Source: Aphrophora alni (lineage: Eukaryota > Arthropoda > Insecta > Hemiptera > Aphrophoridae). From it: a stretch of DNA of 64,000 nt. Every line of letters starts with the position of its first letter. Within the stretch, counting starts at the first letter, position 1. The notes below the pieces were generated by a model. It was given only the letters and a program-made list of their open reading frames with translations, had not been told where the DNA came from and made no database searches. Made by a program: the position numbers and the translations under genes. Positions 1 to 13,600 of this stretch are shown here, one piece after another. The stretch is from the NCBI GenBank assembly GCA_963513935.1, contig OY740770.1, positions 92,536,511-92,600,510 on the forward strand, in the 5' to 3' direction.

Positions 1-620
1 TTTGTGCAATTCTATAAGTTATGTTATTGCTTTTTTAGTTAATTTACTATTTTCAATGAGATTCTGTTCCAAGATAGTTTCTTTTATAGGTAAGTTGGTG
101 TAAAGGTTAGTTATATCAAAGGAGACCAGTATATTACAGGATTTAATATCAACATCTTTAATGTTTTTAATCAAGTTATAGCTGTTCGTTAGTCTAAAAT
201 CATTTTTAAATCTTATTTATTTTTTCAAAATTCTATTTAAGAAATGTGTTACTTTGTAGGCAGGTGCTTGGGTAAAATTGACAATTAGTCTGATTGGAAT
301 ATTTTCTTTGTGGAATTTAGGAAGTGATTTTAAGTATGGGAGCTGATGGTTTTATCATTTTTTGATGATTTTTTTTTTTTTTTTAATCTGAGACAAAGTG
401 TTTACATTTGTTTTAAGTAGTGCTTTATGGTTTTATGAAATAGGTTTTTTTTTATAGAAGGAAATATCTTTTATTTTTCACCTATCATACCTCAAACAAT
501 CCCTCAAGATAACCTTGTCAAGAATATTTTGAAGTTCATGAAGCTTATGGGACTTTCTGGGGATGTTTAGGGACATCAAACCATCTATTTTCCATTTAGA
601 AGTGCATTAACCTCTTGTTA
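1..620 (-). mobile_element. Penelope-like element reverse transcriptase fragment (decayed)
   Basis: Read on the minus strand, this edge contains peptides typical of Penelope-like reverse transcriptases: a PKFHKENIPIRLIVNF stretch near 290-340 and NILVSFDITNLYTNLPIKET near 80-145. The second carries the DxxNLYTN form of RT motif A. Several stops and frameshifts, and a poly-T interruption near 368-384, show the copy is dead. It runs off the left edge, so its far end and any endonuclease domain are not visible. Identification rests on recognised motif wording, not on a search. Confidence 0.7.
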
Positions 621-622
621 CT

Positions 623-650
623 GAGGAGGAGGAGGAAGAGGAGGAGGAGA
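623..650. repeat. GGA/GAA purine-rich low-complexity tract
   Basis: About 28 bases of GAGGAG-type trinucleotide repeat next to the Penelope-like fragment. No function is suggested. Confidence 0.8.
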
Positions 651-3600
651 TAACACTTATTTTACAGTTTTGATATACATTTAGAAAGAAATAAATTTGT
701 TACAATTGCACAAATCAGTGGTAGTACAAAACATAAACAAAAACAAATTGATAGGTACTTTTCTAAACCAGAGAGTTTTATATTATGAGAGAAATAAAAT
801 TTATTTCACTGTCTTCATAATTCTTATTTATTAATTTCAAAATGTGCATATTGCTTCTCTGCAGGGAAAGATTTTATGCATTTAACTTTTCAAAATGTTG
901 CACATGTATGTTAGTTTTACCAAAAATTCTGATTCTGCAAAGTGATTACCATAGGTACTCATGTCTTTTCTTTTCAAGAGCATATATTTCAAATTATGGG
1001 ACAATACAGTATATTGCCAAGAGAGGTTAGTACAGTGCACATTAGGTTACGTGTATTTCCTACCACATTAATGCCCTAATTCTAAAACAACGTCGGAAAA
1101 ATGACATTTCAGTAAACATATTACAATATGTTACAGCACCCATGTAAGTCAGCCATGGCACTACACCGCATAGTAGTAATTTCTATAAAATTAATTTTAT
1201 TATTCAATACATAGTTGTTATAAACAATAATTATTAATGAAAAAATATTATGTATAACAATATTATTATCAAATTATTTTAAACCACAATTATGTGTACC
1301 ACATTATACATATGCAATGTAAAAGTTAACGCTATTTATTTTTTATTTAATTCAAATATGTGAGAACAATTTGATGTTCTAAAAATAAATTTAAAAACAT
1401 TAATTTCTCTATAATATTTAAATAATCAGCTATATGAGAAGAAAAGTTCAAAATGGCCAAGTTATTTTATATACTTAGTAACATTGTCGATCTCAAATAA
1501 TATTTAAGCTACATAGTGTTGAAAAACTTCTTTTATTTGTTCATGAAGATCTGAGGATTATTCTTAATAATTTAACAAATGTAATACTGTAGTGTACATT
1601 TTTAGTTCTTTGATCTTAAACGGAATGGGATATATATTGAACTTAGTTAGAATAGAGTATAAGTCTAGATTTGATGTTTCAAGCAGAAAACGTATTTTGT
1701 TTTTTGAGTAAAATTAATAAAAGATTAAAAAAGTAAATAGAATAATTGATACTAAATGATCAGAAAAATTTATTTTATGTATTTTAATATTGAAACAATT
1801 ATAAACTTCATGATCAAATTAATGCAGTGTAAACGTTTTGTACACAAAGACCAGAAGCTTGACTTTAACTGTGGGCGAGTGGAAAATATTTAGTCTAGAT
1901 AGAACCTTCAAGGCGAATGGATGTCGGTTGGACAGTCGTGTCCACACTCAGACAAAGAAAAAGTAGAAATAATAGTGTTTTCTTTAATAATAATGATCTG
2001 TTTTAGTAAAAAATTATATGTGGTATAAATTTAGCTACGTTTGCTATCTAAAAAACGAACATTTAGTTTGAATAGAACTTTCAAAGTGAGAGCGTGTCGC
2101 TTACGCTTATGTAGGCCCTAATCGTGTTCGATTTTTAACAAAGACAATGTTCATTAAAAGTGTTTCTACAATAAAAATGAACTGTTTTAGTAATAATGTA
2201 ATGTGATAAAGATTTGATCGCGTTTGAATTAATTATGAACGTTTAAAGTAAAAATATTTGACTTATTAATTTTACACATTTAGCAAATGTATGTTACCCG
2301 GAAAGTACGGACGTAAAGACTAAGTTTTATTTTGTGTTTTATCTAGAATAGAACAATTTGAATATTGAATTATTCTTTTCAAAAAATGAACAATTGACAT
2401 TTTCTTATTAGTAAGAAATGTGGACTTAAAACATTAACTTTCAATAACGGTTGGAGTGATTGTGGTGAAATGATGTCAGGCAGCTCCAATGAGGAAAAGT
2501 TGTGTTTTTTAGTGAAGGGTTTATTTCAATCAAAAACACGTGGCTGGTAGAGCACATATAAACAATTATTTATGTAAAATAAAATGTAATCGTTTAATGA
2601 CTTATAACTTTGTTGAATCTTTTAATTTTGTAATTGTAATTTTGTTTGATGTCTCTTTACAAAGGACATGATATGTTATCTAGAATGTGATGTTAAAAAT
2701 CTTGAAACATGGAGATTTTTCTTGATGAAAGTTTTTAGTTTAACATTTTTTAGTATGAATTCATAAATGATATTTTAATAAAATTTAAAGATATATTAAT
2801 TTTGAAAAAATAAATAAATATATATATAGTCTATATATAAAATTTTATTTCAATAACTAGGTTGCAACAAAAATTTAACTTAATAAATTTAATAAAATTA
2901 AATTCTTTTAAAAAATGATTTTTTAGATAATAAATATATTTATAGGATGTTTTTACATGTAATAATTGTTTACAGGTATTTTGTTTTATATATTTTCTCA
3001 TGCTATAATAAGTTGTTTAAATAAAATTATGTGCACTTCAGAATAAAAAAGATTTCTGTATTTTTATCCAATATTCTATTCAGTACACTTTTTCTAAAGA
3101 ATTAACGACCCATATTTGTATTATGACTCTAATATGACATAAAGATATTAGACTAGTATTTACTTTTAGAGTTATAAATTTTAAATTTTTATTTATTTTT
3201 TGTAATCAAAGCATTACAAATGGCGTCCAACTTAACTAGATAAAAACATAATAAAACTAGAGTCCTATTTTATTAAATTGTTACAATTGTCGCACAACGT
3301 GTGGCATTTTTACAAAGTCAGTCATCCATTGTTACTCATAGTTACACAAATCAAGAAAATTCGGGAACAAGTCCCACGCAACATTGTTTTTTCCTGTGAA
3401 ATATCACCACATCTCTCAAATGTCTAAGATTTTTTTTATTAGTATCTTGCCCGATTATAAAACTATCTAACAACTAAAAAAAACTGAGCTGAGTCCATTT
3501 CAAAAATATTTTTTAGAGACGCAAGCACTTGATCGTAAATCTCATACTATTTTTACCAGAAATATTTACCTTTGGATCTGATATTTATGATTTTCTCCAT

Positions 3601-5290
3601 CACCTTAAACAATTTGCTTTAGAATTTTTCATTGCGCTAACTGCAGTTCTTCAATCTCAAACTCTACAATCTCATCAATGCTTTTTTGCTAAACAAGCAG
3701 TTTCGAATTTGGAGTCACGCGTTTGTTGAAGGCAAAAGGTTACAGCCTTGATTTTTTTTTATGAGTTGATAAGACACTTCTGTTTTTTGAAGATATTTCT
3801 TTAAGATTTCTTTAACTTCTATCATCATTGTGAGGAAAAATACAAATTCTAATTATACCATTTCCTCCAAAAATCCGGAAGATTTGAGAAATTGGTACAG
3901 ATGTTGACTGCTCTTAAAAAAAGTTTTTTTTGAGTGACTCGTAATTAGCTCTTACAGTTTTCAAGGAGCTTATCTGCATGACTCATCTGTAATGAGAAAT
4001 CAAGCGGAATAAATAGACAACATGATAAATATATAATAATTAAAGATATAAGCGAAAAGTTTGATTTTCGTGGAAGAAAATTGATTAAAAAATCTTGTTG
4101 GGCAATATGATGCGTGACCTGAACTATTTGTCTCAGGTTTTGATTGTATTTTTTTATACTGAGCAATCCATTTCAGTGAATCTCTCATGAAATTTAATGA
4201 AAAATTCTTTCAACACAAAATCTTCAGACATAATCCTGAAGCAAATTGAAACCTGCTCTGTTCTCGACTTACCAAATGTTACATCCAAAATTGATTGCTT
4301 CTAAATTTTCAATTTGATAAATGGTCAACCATATTCACTTTTCTCAAACTGAATAATATTTTCATGGTGTAAAAATGTAGAGGAGGACAGTGAGTTTTTT
4401 TTTATCCTTTCACTTGTGTTGTTCCAACTGCAAAATCCATTTTCAACACAGGAAATTTGGCTGTTTTTGAGCCAAAGTCAAGCATAGTTAACACATTTTT
4501 ATCACAAGCTTCCTTTTTGCTCCTCATCTAATCGTAATCAATCATGCGTTTTCATCCACCGTGAAAATGACAATGGTTGGTATTTTCGTAGGCAGTGATT
4601 CGAAAAATGAAATTATTCCTTACAGAGCTTATTTTCAAACTCGGCTGTATACAATAAAATATTTATATGAAGTATTTGCATAAAATGACTCCAACATTGT
4701 AGTAACAGTACAAAAATCATAATTTGTATTTTTTTAGATTTCCCAAAGACAGTCAAAAAAGTAAAAATATGATTAGTAAACAGTAGACAGGAAAATTTGC
4801 TAACCAAAGACGTGCAATTTGACGCAAATAAGAATATTGTACTTAAAGTGATTGATTTGTGAAATTTTACATGTGAGTTATTATTTCACTTAATATGGAA
4901 TTTCACCAAGTACCGACTATGTTTACACTTAATATTATTTATAATAATTGTAAAAAGTTTTAAATATACTATAGCACTAGAAGAATTCATCACTAGCACA
5001 TGGTTTTCTATGCTGATCCAAGTTTTTTTAAAGGATTTTTGTAAAGTAGTATCACACATCCTAAGTTTTATTTATTGTAAAAGATAGAATATAGAAAATC
5101 TGAACAGGGAGTTAGAAAAGTGTTTAACCTCTTTACCTTCTATGTCTAGATCTGTTTGTACTTTTCTAGCTCTGTTTTTAACTTAGGTTTAATAGTTTAG
5201 TAGTCTTAAGTTTTCTTTTAGGGTGTCCTATATTATTTCTCTAATATAGTCCTTTTCTAGAACTAAATCCTTGTATGCAACTTGTTACAG
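651..5290. other. PDE8 intronic sequence with no recognised gene
   Basis: This is AT-rich sequence preceding the first visible PDE8 exon. Open frames here are short and have no recognisable domain. The part from about 3300 to 4850 is somewhat less AT-rich and contains minus-strand peptides such as DFVLKEFFIKFHERF, broken by stops. It may be an unrecognised old transposon, but I could not name it. Confidence 0.5.
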
Positions 5291-5418
5291 TGCATTCCTA
5301 TGTAATGCAGGCAATGAGCTGGCACTGCTTTATAATGATGTCAGTGTCTTGGAGTCCCATCATGCAGCACTCACCTTCAAACTCACTTTAAGAGATGAAA
5401 GAGTCAATATTTTTAAGG
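5291..5418 (+). CDS. PDE8: PDE8-type cAMP phosphodiesterase, internal exon (first visible)
   Basis: The exon encodes [20 protein letters not shown] followed by [19 protein letters not shown] and IFKG, which is the catalytic-domain segment after the HD metal motifs of class I phosphodiesterases. The [12 protein letters not shown] wording is the PDE signature region and the AFLCNAG form is closest to the PDE8 subfamily. The acceptor is TTACAG ending at 5290 and the donor is G|GTAAGT after 5418. The first base completes a codon begun in an upstream exon, and the last base (phase 1) joins the next exon at 8709. PDE8 enzymes hydrolyse cAMP with high affinity. N-terminal REC/PAS domains and the first metal-binding histidines must lie left of the window. 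Confidence 0.93.
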
Positions 5419-6199
5419 GTAAGTTATTTATTGCTGTTTTTTTTTTTTTTTTAACCTGATTTCCATTAATAATGATTTCCATTCAATAAGTAAGTTTGAA
5501 TTGTAACGATTTTGAATATTGGTATATTTTTAATGAGTGGTATGCTGGTATAAATAATCAAATATAAGCTTACTTGGGCTATTAAACAAACTTAAGATAG
5601 TTTGTAATATGCTACTACATTGAAATATTCAACTTTAAAATGGATGGAAGGAGAAGAGTTAAAACGGACAAATAGAAATAACCGTGTAACTTAAATACTA
5701 GGATGATTAAATAAAAGTTAAACAAAACTAACATAATCACATTTAAAAAAGAGATCGTAGAATGAACGATTTGAAAAGTAGGGTTAAGCAACATGTAAAC
5801 ACGATTATAAACATTTCACTTAGGGAAAATCATTAAAATATTCAAAAATAAACTAAAACGTCACTAAAACTGAAAAAAAATAAATAAATAAAATAAAATA
5901 ATAAAATAAAATAAAAAATAATGTTTAAAAAGAAATCAATTAGCAACACTTTTTAATTCAGGTTAGGGGAGCAGAGCTAAATAAAGGATGGCCATTTTTT
6001 TTTTTAGAATTACAAATTAAAATAGACCTATAACTTTGAATGGATGACGTCACACTGCTGATCGAACTTAGTGGAATGTTGAACTAGAAGCTAAGGTAAT
6101 AGATAGATTCAAATTTAAATAAAAATTTTTAGTAACAGAAAGAGATATTTAGTATTAAATAATTATAAAAAACTAAGAAATGATTATTGTAATGTTAGA
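5419..6199. other. PDE8 intron, no gene seen
   Basis: AT-rich intron sequence with an A-rich run near 5872-5925. A perfect TGACGTCA octamer occurs at 6044-6051 but sits inside an intron with no other promoter marks. Confidence 0.6.
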
Positions 6200-7560
6200 A
6201 CTTATTTGAAAAGAAATTTAAAATGGACACATCAACACGATCAAGCGTTTAAAAAACTCAAGGAAGCTTTGACTACTCCTCCAGTTCTGACCAACTACAA
6301 TGAGACCAACGAAATAGTGGTGTCATGTGATGCTAGTCATGACAGTATAGGAGGTGTACTCTCCCAATACCAGGACGATGGGACGTTGCAGCCAGTAGCG
6401 TATGTTAGCAGGCTAATATGGGACACTGAGGGTAGATGGAGTATATCAGAGATACTACTCCTCAGTGTAGATTACACCTGTTTTTTGTATGGTCGACATT
6501 TCATGATATTTAATGACCATGCAAGCTTGCGATATTATCAGAATGTAAAGACATTGTGAGCTAAAGACTAAATAGATTGGCACTGAAACTGGTGGAGTAT
6601 GATTTCGAGATAAAACACAAGCCTGGATCTGCAATGAAAATACCTGATAATCTAAGTCGCTATCCCGGGCCAACACAAGTATTACCAACAGAAGTACAGG
6701 GAGAACTTGAGATTTTAAAAAAGTTAATGTTGGTCAGTTACAGCTTGCTGACACTTACCTATTTAATATAAGACAAGCTTTGCTTGATCCAGCAAATGTT
6801 GACAAGGTTCAATTGAAAGCTTCAAGATCATATGTCATACAAGACGACATTCTATTTTATATACATTATGTCAATAGATAGGTAAATCTTTTTCAAAAAT
6901 AACACTAGATTATCTCGGACCTTTGCCTAGAGGCAACAAAAAAATATATATTTTGTTAGCAACTGATAACATGACTGGATTTGCTGTAACAAAAGCGACA
7001 GAGAAAGCGAATTCACAGACCATTGCTAAATTCCTTTTAGAGAACATAATACTGTACCACATTATAGTATGCTGACCGAAGTACAGACTGACAGAGGTAC
7101 CCAATTTGTTGTGGACATACTTAAGCAATTGTATAAAGCTTTGGAAATAACACACTGAATTTTGACGGCTTACAGACCACAAAGCCAAGGTATAACGGAA
7201 CATTATAACTCTACGCTTATATAAATGCTTAGGTGCTACGTGAATGAGGACCAGAAAAATTGGACAAAATATGTCAAGCTGGTACCTTTTGCACATGATT
7301 CCGGCAAACATGCTTCAATAGGGTTTTCAGTTGTTGTTTTTTTGAATGAAACCATCCAGTGGATCTGGCTTTGCTACCTCCCACCCCTGAGGTGAATGTC
7401 ATATCTGCATTGGAAATGCTACATAAAATTAGAAAGAATTTGCCATGGATAATGTTCGCTAAGCAAGAGAGAAAACAAGTACGACACAATTTGAGACATA
7501 CTGAAAAGGAATTTCGCGAAGACCAGCAAGTACTCGTGAGAATTGAGAAAAGGGAAAATT
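6200..7560 (+). mobile_element. Gypsy-type retrotransposon pol relic (RNase H and integrase)
   Basis: From 6206 the frame reads LKWTHQHDQAFKKLKEALTT, then EIVVSCDASHDSIGGVLSQY, the RT-RNase H tether and the first RNase H aspartate (CDAS). After a frame change near 6560 it gives KLVEYDFEIKHKPGSAMKIP and DNLSRYPG, the usual end of Gypsy RNase H. From about 6905 the integrase core appears (LDYLGPLPRGNKK, ILLATDNMTGFAV, TDRGTQFV, AYRPQSQG), with stops and frameshifts. Gag, protease and most of RT are missing and no LTRs were found, so this is a dead 5'-truncated copy inside a PDE8 intron. It lies in the same direction as the host gene. Confidence 0.88.
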
Positions 7561-8708
7561 AGCATTTCCAGATTAAAGGACTACCATAAGAATATTTTTT
7601 TGATATATTAGGAATATAAGTTATATTTAGATTTTGTATTTTTTTCCCTCCCTAATTATAACTATTATAATATAAAAGGGTGAAAATTTTGTTTGCTTGT
7701 TCTAATTAAAAGGACGATAGTTTATAAGTAAGTCTAGTATTATGAATGGTTATTTTGTACAATTTTTATGATTAATGTACGATACAGAATGACTCTAACC
7801 ATGGGGGTTGAATAGTGCAATGATTTTTATACACAGAGGGTAGTTGATTTTAAAAATTACGAGGAAATTAAAACATGACTGTGATCAGTGACGAACCAAT
7901 AGGTAGGACTGTTGAACCTTCATAATTCTAATTCTTGTATGATAGTTTCGAGGTTAAGTGGCATGTTGACGACCAAGAGAGAGAGAGAGAGAGAGAGAGA
8001 GCAATTCAACAAGTTAAGCCATGATTTATGCAAGATGAAGAAGAGATCCATTCTCGGAACCACATTCTCCTGCTCATTCACATCACGAAGATGGAGTTGA
8101 TGAATAATAATATTGTACTTATTTGTGAATATTTGCTCAGCATCTTCATGGATTTGTTATGAGTGACGATGAATATTATTGTATTTGTTTTAATACATTA
8201 TTATCATGTTAAACTAAGTTAAAAATTCAGAACACCAAATATATAAGATTTTTTAAATGACATAAATTGTTTTAATTTATAAAAAAATTGCTAATTGTGA
8301 TTTTTTTTTTAGATTATTTGTATGAAGTGTATGACATGTAATTTTAATATATTATAGTGCAATATTGTGTTGGTCATAATGTATGTATGTCAGTTATGAT
8401 GCAATAATTAGGTATAGTTTAATGTATTATTTAGGTATGTTTACAAAATTGGAGAGATAATGGGGGAAGGAGAGGTGTAAAAGGAACAAAAAATTCAAAA
8501 CCTAGAAGTTCATTGTTTTAATAATAGAATCAATTTTTCAATTTTTTGATGTAGCATAATATAGAAAACTTCGGTCTATTTCATTGGCAACCTTATTTAA
8601 TAGACCATGTTCATGTTTCTTTAACATACTGTATAGTTTATTAACAGAATTTTATTTTATAAATTTCTTTTCTTTTTTATTTTAACTACGTTGATTGGTT
8701 TACTTTAG
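7561..8708. other. PDE8 intron, no gene seen
   Basis: AT-rich intron sequence with a GA microsatellite at 7976-8001. A polypyrimidine stretch and acceptor TTTAG at 8704-8708 end it. Confidence 0.6.
7976..8001. repeat. (GA)n microsatellite
   Basis: Thirteen or so uninterrupted GA dinucleotides. Confidence 0.95.
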
Positions 8709-8863
8709 GCTTGGAGAGAGATACATACAAAGTTGCCAGACAGAGTATAATTGACATGATTTTAGCAACAGAGATGACTAAACATTTTGAACACCTTGCT
8801 AAGTTTGTGAGCGTTTTCAACAAGCCTTCTCCTACAAGTGAAGACGGAAGTTGTGATAACAGG
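8709..8863 (+). CDS. PDE8: PDE8-type cAMP phosphodiesterase, internal exon
   Basis: With the G carried over from 5418, the exon reads GLERDTYKVARQSIIDMILA, TEMTKHFEHLAKFVSVFNKP and SPTSEDGSCDNR. The ILATEMTKHFEHLAKF helix is highly conserved in PDE catalytic domains, and the RQSIIDMILATEMTKHFEH form fits PDE8. The acceptor is TTTAG before 8709 and the donor is AGG|GTAAGT after 8863 (phase 0). The C-terminal part of the exon is Ser/Asp-rich and matches the variable loop that separates conserved blocks in PDE8. Introns on either side are 3.3 and 8.9 kb. Confidence 0.94.
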
Positions 8864-10134
8864 GTAAGTTGGTCTTAGAGCTAGAGTAAACTATAATTGT
8901 AAATAAGAATCAAATAATGTTATTCTTATTGTATTGTTGATACTGCTTGAGACATTAAAACTACAGGTGGCAGAAGCAGTAAGACTTGTACTACTTTGTA
9001 AATCTAAACATCATATATCTTAATTTTTTCCTTAATATATTTAAGCTTGTTTATTAACCTCGGGTTCTCGTCATCCTATTCATGTGATATGGCACTGGGC
9101 TAAAACCATTTGGTGATCAAGTATATTATAAAACTATAGTAAAATTTGTATAAATCTTTAAAAAATTTGTCTATCATTCATTTCATTAAACTTGACAAAT
9201 AAAACATTTTAAAAGTATTATGAGATTTTATGAAATCAAGTAAATCACTTATATAAAACTGATGTTAAATTTGGAAGGAAACCATTTTAAATCACTTTAA
9301 AACACTTTTTTGAAGTTTTTGAGCTTCATTTTGGAAACAGTTAGCTATAATAGCTAAGTAGCTTTCTTACATTTCAATTGATTCAACTTATGAGTTTTCA
9401 AAATAAAATGTAAGATAAAAATTACAGTTATTAATTTTTTGAACATATTTACTACAATATCAAACAATTTGACTAGTTCACAAAATCATTTAGTGGTTAA
9501 GAAAAAAAGGAAAGTAAAATGTGATTTGGTTTCAATAGGATATTTTTTTAATAAATAAGAGGTGTCATAAAAAAAGTGTATATTAACAGACATACTTGTT
9601 TATACATAAAATATATAAACTTGAAGTCTGTTATAATTTTGTTCTAAAGGTCCTATAAAATTGCAAAAAAAGAAATTGTTCCAAGTGTTCTTTTGTGCAG
9701 GAAAGAAGTTAATACATTTCTTTTCTAGAGTAGGAATTGATTTTCATAATCGATTTTTTTTATTTTTTTTTTTTATTTTTTTTTTCAAAAAATATTATCA
9801 AATATCTGAATTGATATTTACACTAAGTCTCAAGTTATAGTAGATATATTTTAATAATTATTATGGTAAGTTTTGAAGTTAAAGTTGTTAAGTTCATACC
9901 ATTTTATAACTACAGTATGACACATGGGTGAAACCTAAATTAAATTAGATAATATTAATGCATTATTAATTAAAACTGTACATACATTAGTGTAAATCTT
10001 AATATAATTCAAGATATGGTTTGTTCATGAAAAGCTTGCATGCTTAAAAAAAAGAGAAAAAAAAATAGTTTTTATTATAAATACAACTGCTAATAAAATG
10101 GAAATAAATCTTCCTCTTTTATATACCTTATAAA

Positions 10135-10643
10135 AGTCTCTCGAGAATTCAATTAATTAAATTCACATTGGAGCGAGAAAGATTTAATTTGCATTTTGTG
10201 GTATCTAAGTCACTGTTTAAAATTACTTTTAACTTTTAATTACCTTATATGGTTTGTCATGCGACTTCTTAGTCGAGATTCGACATGTTTCAGAGCCATA
10301 ACTCCATCATCAGGAATAGAATGGATTTTCTGTGATTAGCCATGGCAAAGTGTGCAACAGTACAAATACTTAGTGTTTGTTTTAAATATGTAAAATTATG
10401 TTGTTGTGTATTATGTATACTTTGTTTTATTGTTTGGCGATATCTTCATAATGATTAACTATTCCTGATGATGGAGTTTTGGCTCCGAAACATGTCGAAT
10501 CTCTACTAAGAAGTCACGTGACAGACCAAATAAGGTAATTAAAAGTTAAAAGTAATTTTAAACAGTGACTTAGATACCACAAAATGCAAATTAAATCTTT
10601 CTCGCTCCAATGTGAATTTAATTAATTGAATTCTTGAGAGACT
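10135..10643. repeat. Foldback element: 185-bp inverted repeat arms around a 139-bp spacer
   Basis: The left arm (10135-10319) and right arm (10459-10643) are inverted copies with only scattered mismatches. Each arm carries a CTGATGA...GAAA core (right arm 10465-10471 and 10487-10490; left arm on the minus strand, 10307-10313 and 10288-10291) with a GGAG/CTCC-type hairpin between. That pattern resembles the hammerhead ribozyme core reported in terminal repeats of Penelope-like elements. No coding remains. The most likely reading is a tail-to-tail or partly inverted relic of Penelope-type termini. Confidence 0.8.
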
Positions 10644-13600
10644 CTGGAGAAGTGAATTCTATTCCACACAATAGCTTGTGACACAACTGCTTCATCTTTA
10701 ACCTAGGACCATAGTTTTCATCAATCTACTTCCTCTACTCTTTTTAGGTTGCCTTTGTTTTAATGTCTTCTTATAATAAAAAAGAGTATCGTGTAAAATG
10801 TTGCATATTAGTTTACATTAAGTTAAAAATTCTAAATACATTATATATCTTAAAGAACTTATGTATCTTAATATATTTTAAGTACAGCTTGTTCTAATCT
10901 ATTAGCACCTAGTTATCCTTATTTTTTAACGTTGTGACCCACTTATTTTTTTAAACGTTCTGTTTTGTGCTGTTATGAGAAAACGTTCAAAAAGATATTG
11001 GTATAATGCATAGTACTAATCTGTAATTTGTGTTTTTCTACAGCCTGAATGTGTAAATTTATTGATTATCATCTTTCGTAAGAAACATTAAGAATCAAAT
11101 TTGTTTATTTTTTGTTTCATTGTGTTTTAAAAATGGGCATATTTTGAAAATACTTTTGTGTTGAAATCTGCAGTGATTTCTACAACCTAATTGAATTACA
11201 TCAGTGAGCTTATCTCGTTCTTATATTTTCAAGGGCTCAGTTTTCAAATATGGAGTTAATATGTACCTCAGACATATTAATTAATTTTCACAATTTTAAA
11301 TTAAGGATCTAATATGCATATCACTAGAACTGAATTATCATTCACAACTAGTTAAATACACTGATGCTAATTTTTATATCAGAATTACTCTTTTGGTTCA
11401 TTTTAACATCCATGTTGACCAAAATTTTACCCTTTTAGGTTTCTTTAAATAGTTTTTGTATAAGTCACACACTCTGTGATTAATTCAATTTATGTTTTCT
11501 AAATGATATATATGGAAATTTATTTAAAATCCAGCAACAATTTATGTTTTCTTATCTATTAAAAGAAATCATTTTTCTCGACAAAGCATAAGAAATAGAG
11601 CAGATACAATGTTTATAGTTAAGTAATGACATAACACAGTCTAAGCTATAGAAAGTTGGTCTTACACATTGTACATTCACTCCAACAGAGCTTTAAGCTA
11701 CTATGTTATTAAACACACACACTCACACATGTAGGGATTCATATATATTATATTTTTTTGTTTCTAATGTTTTGATTCATATTTGCTACCTCACCTTCAT
11801 TAGAATAACCCTGTGCTTGTATAATTTATTCTAACATATATTGGTAATTGGTAAAACTTCATTCTAACAAAATAATATTTAATTACTTGGATTTTATCAG
11901 ATATGGCAAAGCTATCATTTAAGAAAGTTTACAAATTTAAGAAAACATCAAATTCACTATTTCAAAGGTTTTGTTCCTCATAGGTTATTATAATCAATTG
12001 GCATTATAATTATAAAGTCTTATTGGTTAACCCTAGAAACAGTATTTAAATAGTAAATCACTTTTGACCATTGTTAGTTAATACAACTTCAATACAAATT
12101 AAACTTCCTTTGTACTATCCATGATTTTGTATTATTAAACTGTCTGTGTCAACGTATGTTTTGTACTACAGCATTGTCAAACTTAGCCTATATACTTCTG
12201 AATTTAACAAAATTGTGCATTAACGGGCAACAAAATCTTATTATGTACCGGTACCCTAAGTAATTAACTTTAATAATGCCAAGGATAAAAAGTGAAATTT
12301 ATTGAATATATTAGAAATTAAGATATTAATTTGTATAATTCTACTTTATTTAAATAAAATGTATTAGATTTAAGTAGTTAATCTCTCATTCAACTCTTGT
12401 ATAGACCTGAGTAACTATCTCCATCCTAACTATACCAAGCTAGATAAAATATTCATATCAGCAGGTAACTCACAATTTTGTTACGTTCTTAGTACGTAAA
12501 CTGTATTTGAAAGTGCTGTAACTGATGAAAATCAGGTCAATATGGCCTGGTAATAAAAAAAAATTAGAAATTAGTTTTTTTTATTTATAACATTAATACA
12601 CTCTCACTAAAAACACTTCTGTACCCTATTAACTGTAATGTAATATTGAAACTACCATTAATGGTGAAATTTATATTGGCAAAAATGATTAATTATTTGG
12701 AAAGATACAACTAATAATTTAATTAATTATTTTCGTCATTCATATGTGTTTCTCATACGGTTATACTAATTTTACAAATTTGTTTCATTTCATTCAGCAA
12801 TCAGAATCAACATTACTAACAATAGAATAACTAATCATCCTAATATAAACCTTATGTAGTTATGTCAGCATGCTTTAGTGTTGTTTTAAAATTGAATACA
12901 TGTTTGTGTCTTAACAAAAAAGTGTATGATACATGCTTTATGATTATTGCAAAGTACAAAGTATTAGCTATAATACAACTGCTATTTGGTTTTAATTTCG
13001 TGTGTGTAAAACGAGCTGACTCTCTCTTCTCATCTGTAATATACGTCTTTGTGTTGTGTCTTGTCTTTTGGGATCACTGGAGATTGACATCCTTCTTCTT
13101 TTCATAATACAACAAGCAATTTCTCTGAGACATCATCATTAAATTTTTACACAAATTCTTCTATTTATTTTCCTCCATCTAACCGATGAAAATGTTTACT
13201 TTTTCAAGTTCTTCGCTTCATCAAGTTCGTCCGATACAGAGATTGTGTCAACATCATCAGCATTTTCTCCACAAAGAATAGATGTCACGATTGGAGTTTT
13301 ACAAAACCACACGGTATATACGTAAGATCCTAGGTATACAAATACATAGATATATATTATTTTGAAATAAATTGCCCTGAAAAACAGATAATTTATATTT
13401 CAGTTTTTCAAAATTGAATTAAATTTGTGTTTCTAATTGAACCACATTTTATAATCTTTTAAGTATTAGACCATGAGCATTAGTATAGAGTACAAAATTG
13501 TACTTTCAAAATATAATTAGCTATAGCAAATATTTTAGTGCTATACAGTGAAGGAAATTATTTGATCTACATCTAGAAAACGGAAACCATACACATTACA

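Noticed and set aside
3300..4850. A minus-strand gene in the PDE8 intron
   Set aside because: Short peptides look partly protein-like but stops are frequent and I recognised no domain order.
6044..6051. Perfect TGACGTCA octamer as a promoter
   Set aside because: It is isolated within a PDE8 intron, with no CCAAT box, start site or downstream first exon nearby.
12862..13107. 81-codon plus-strand frame with a hydrophobic C terminus
   Set aside because: AT-biased codons, no domain, no splice or transcription signals; within the 8.9-kb PDE8 intron.
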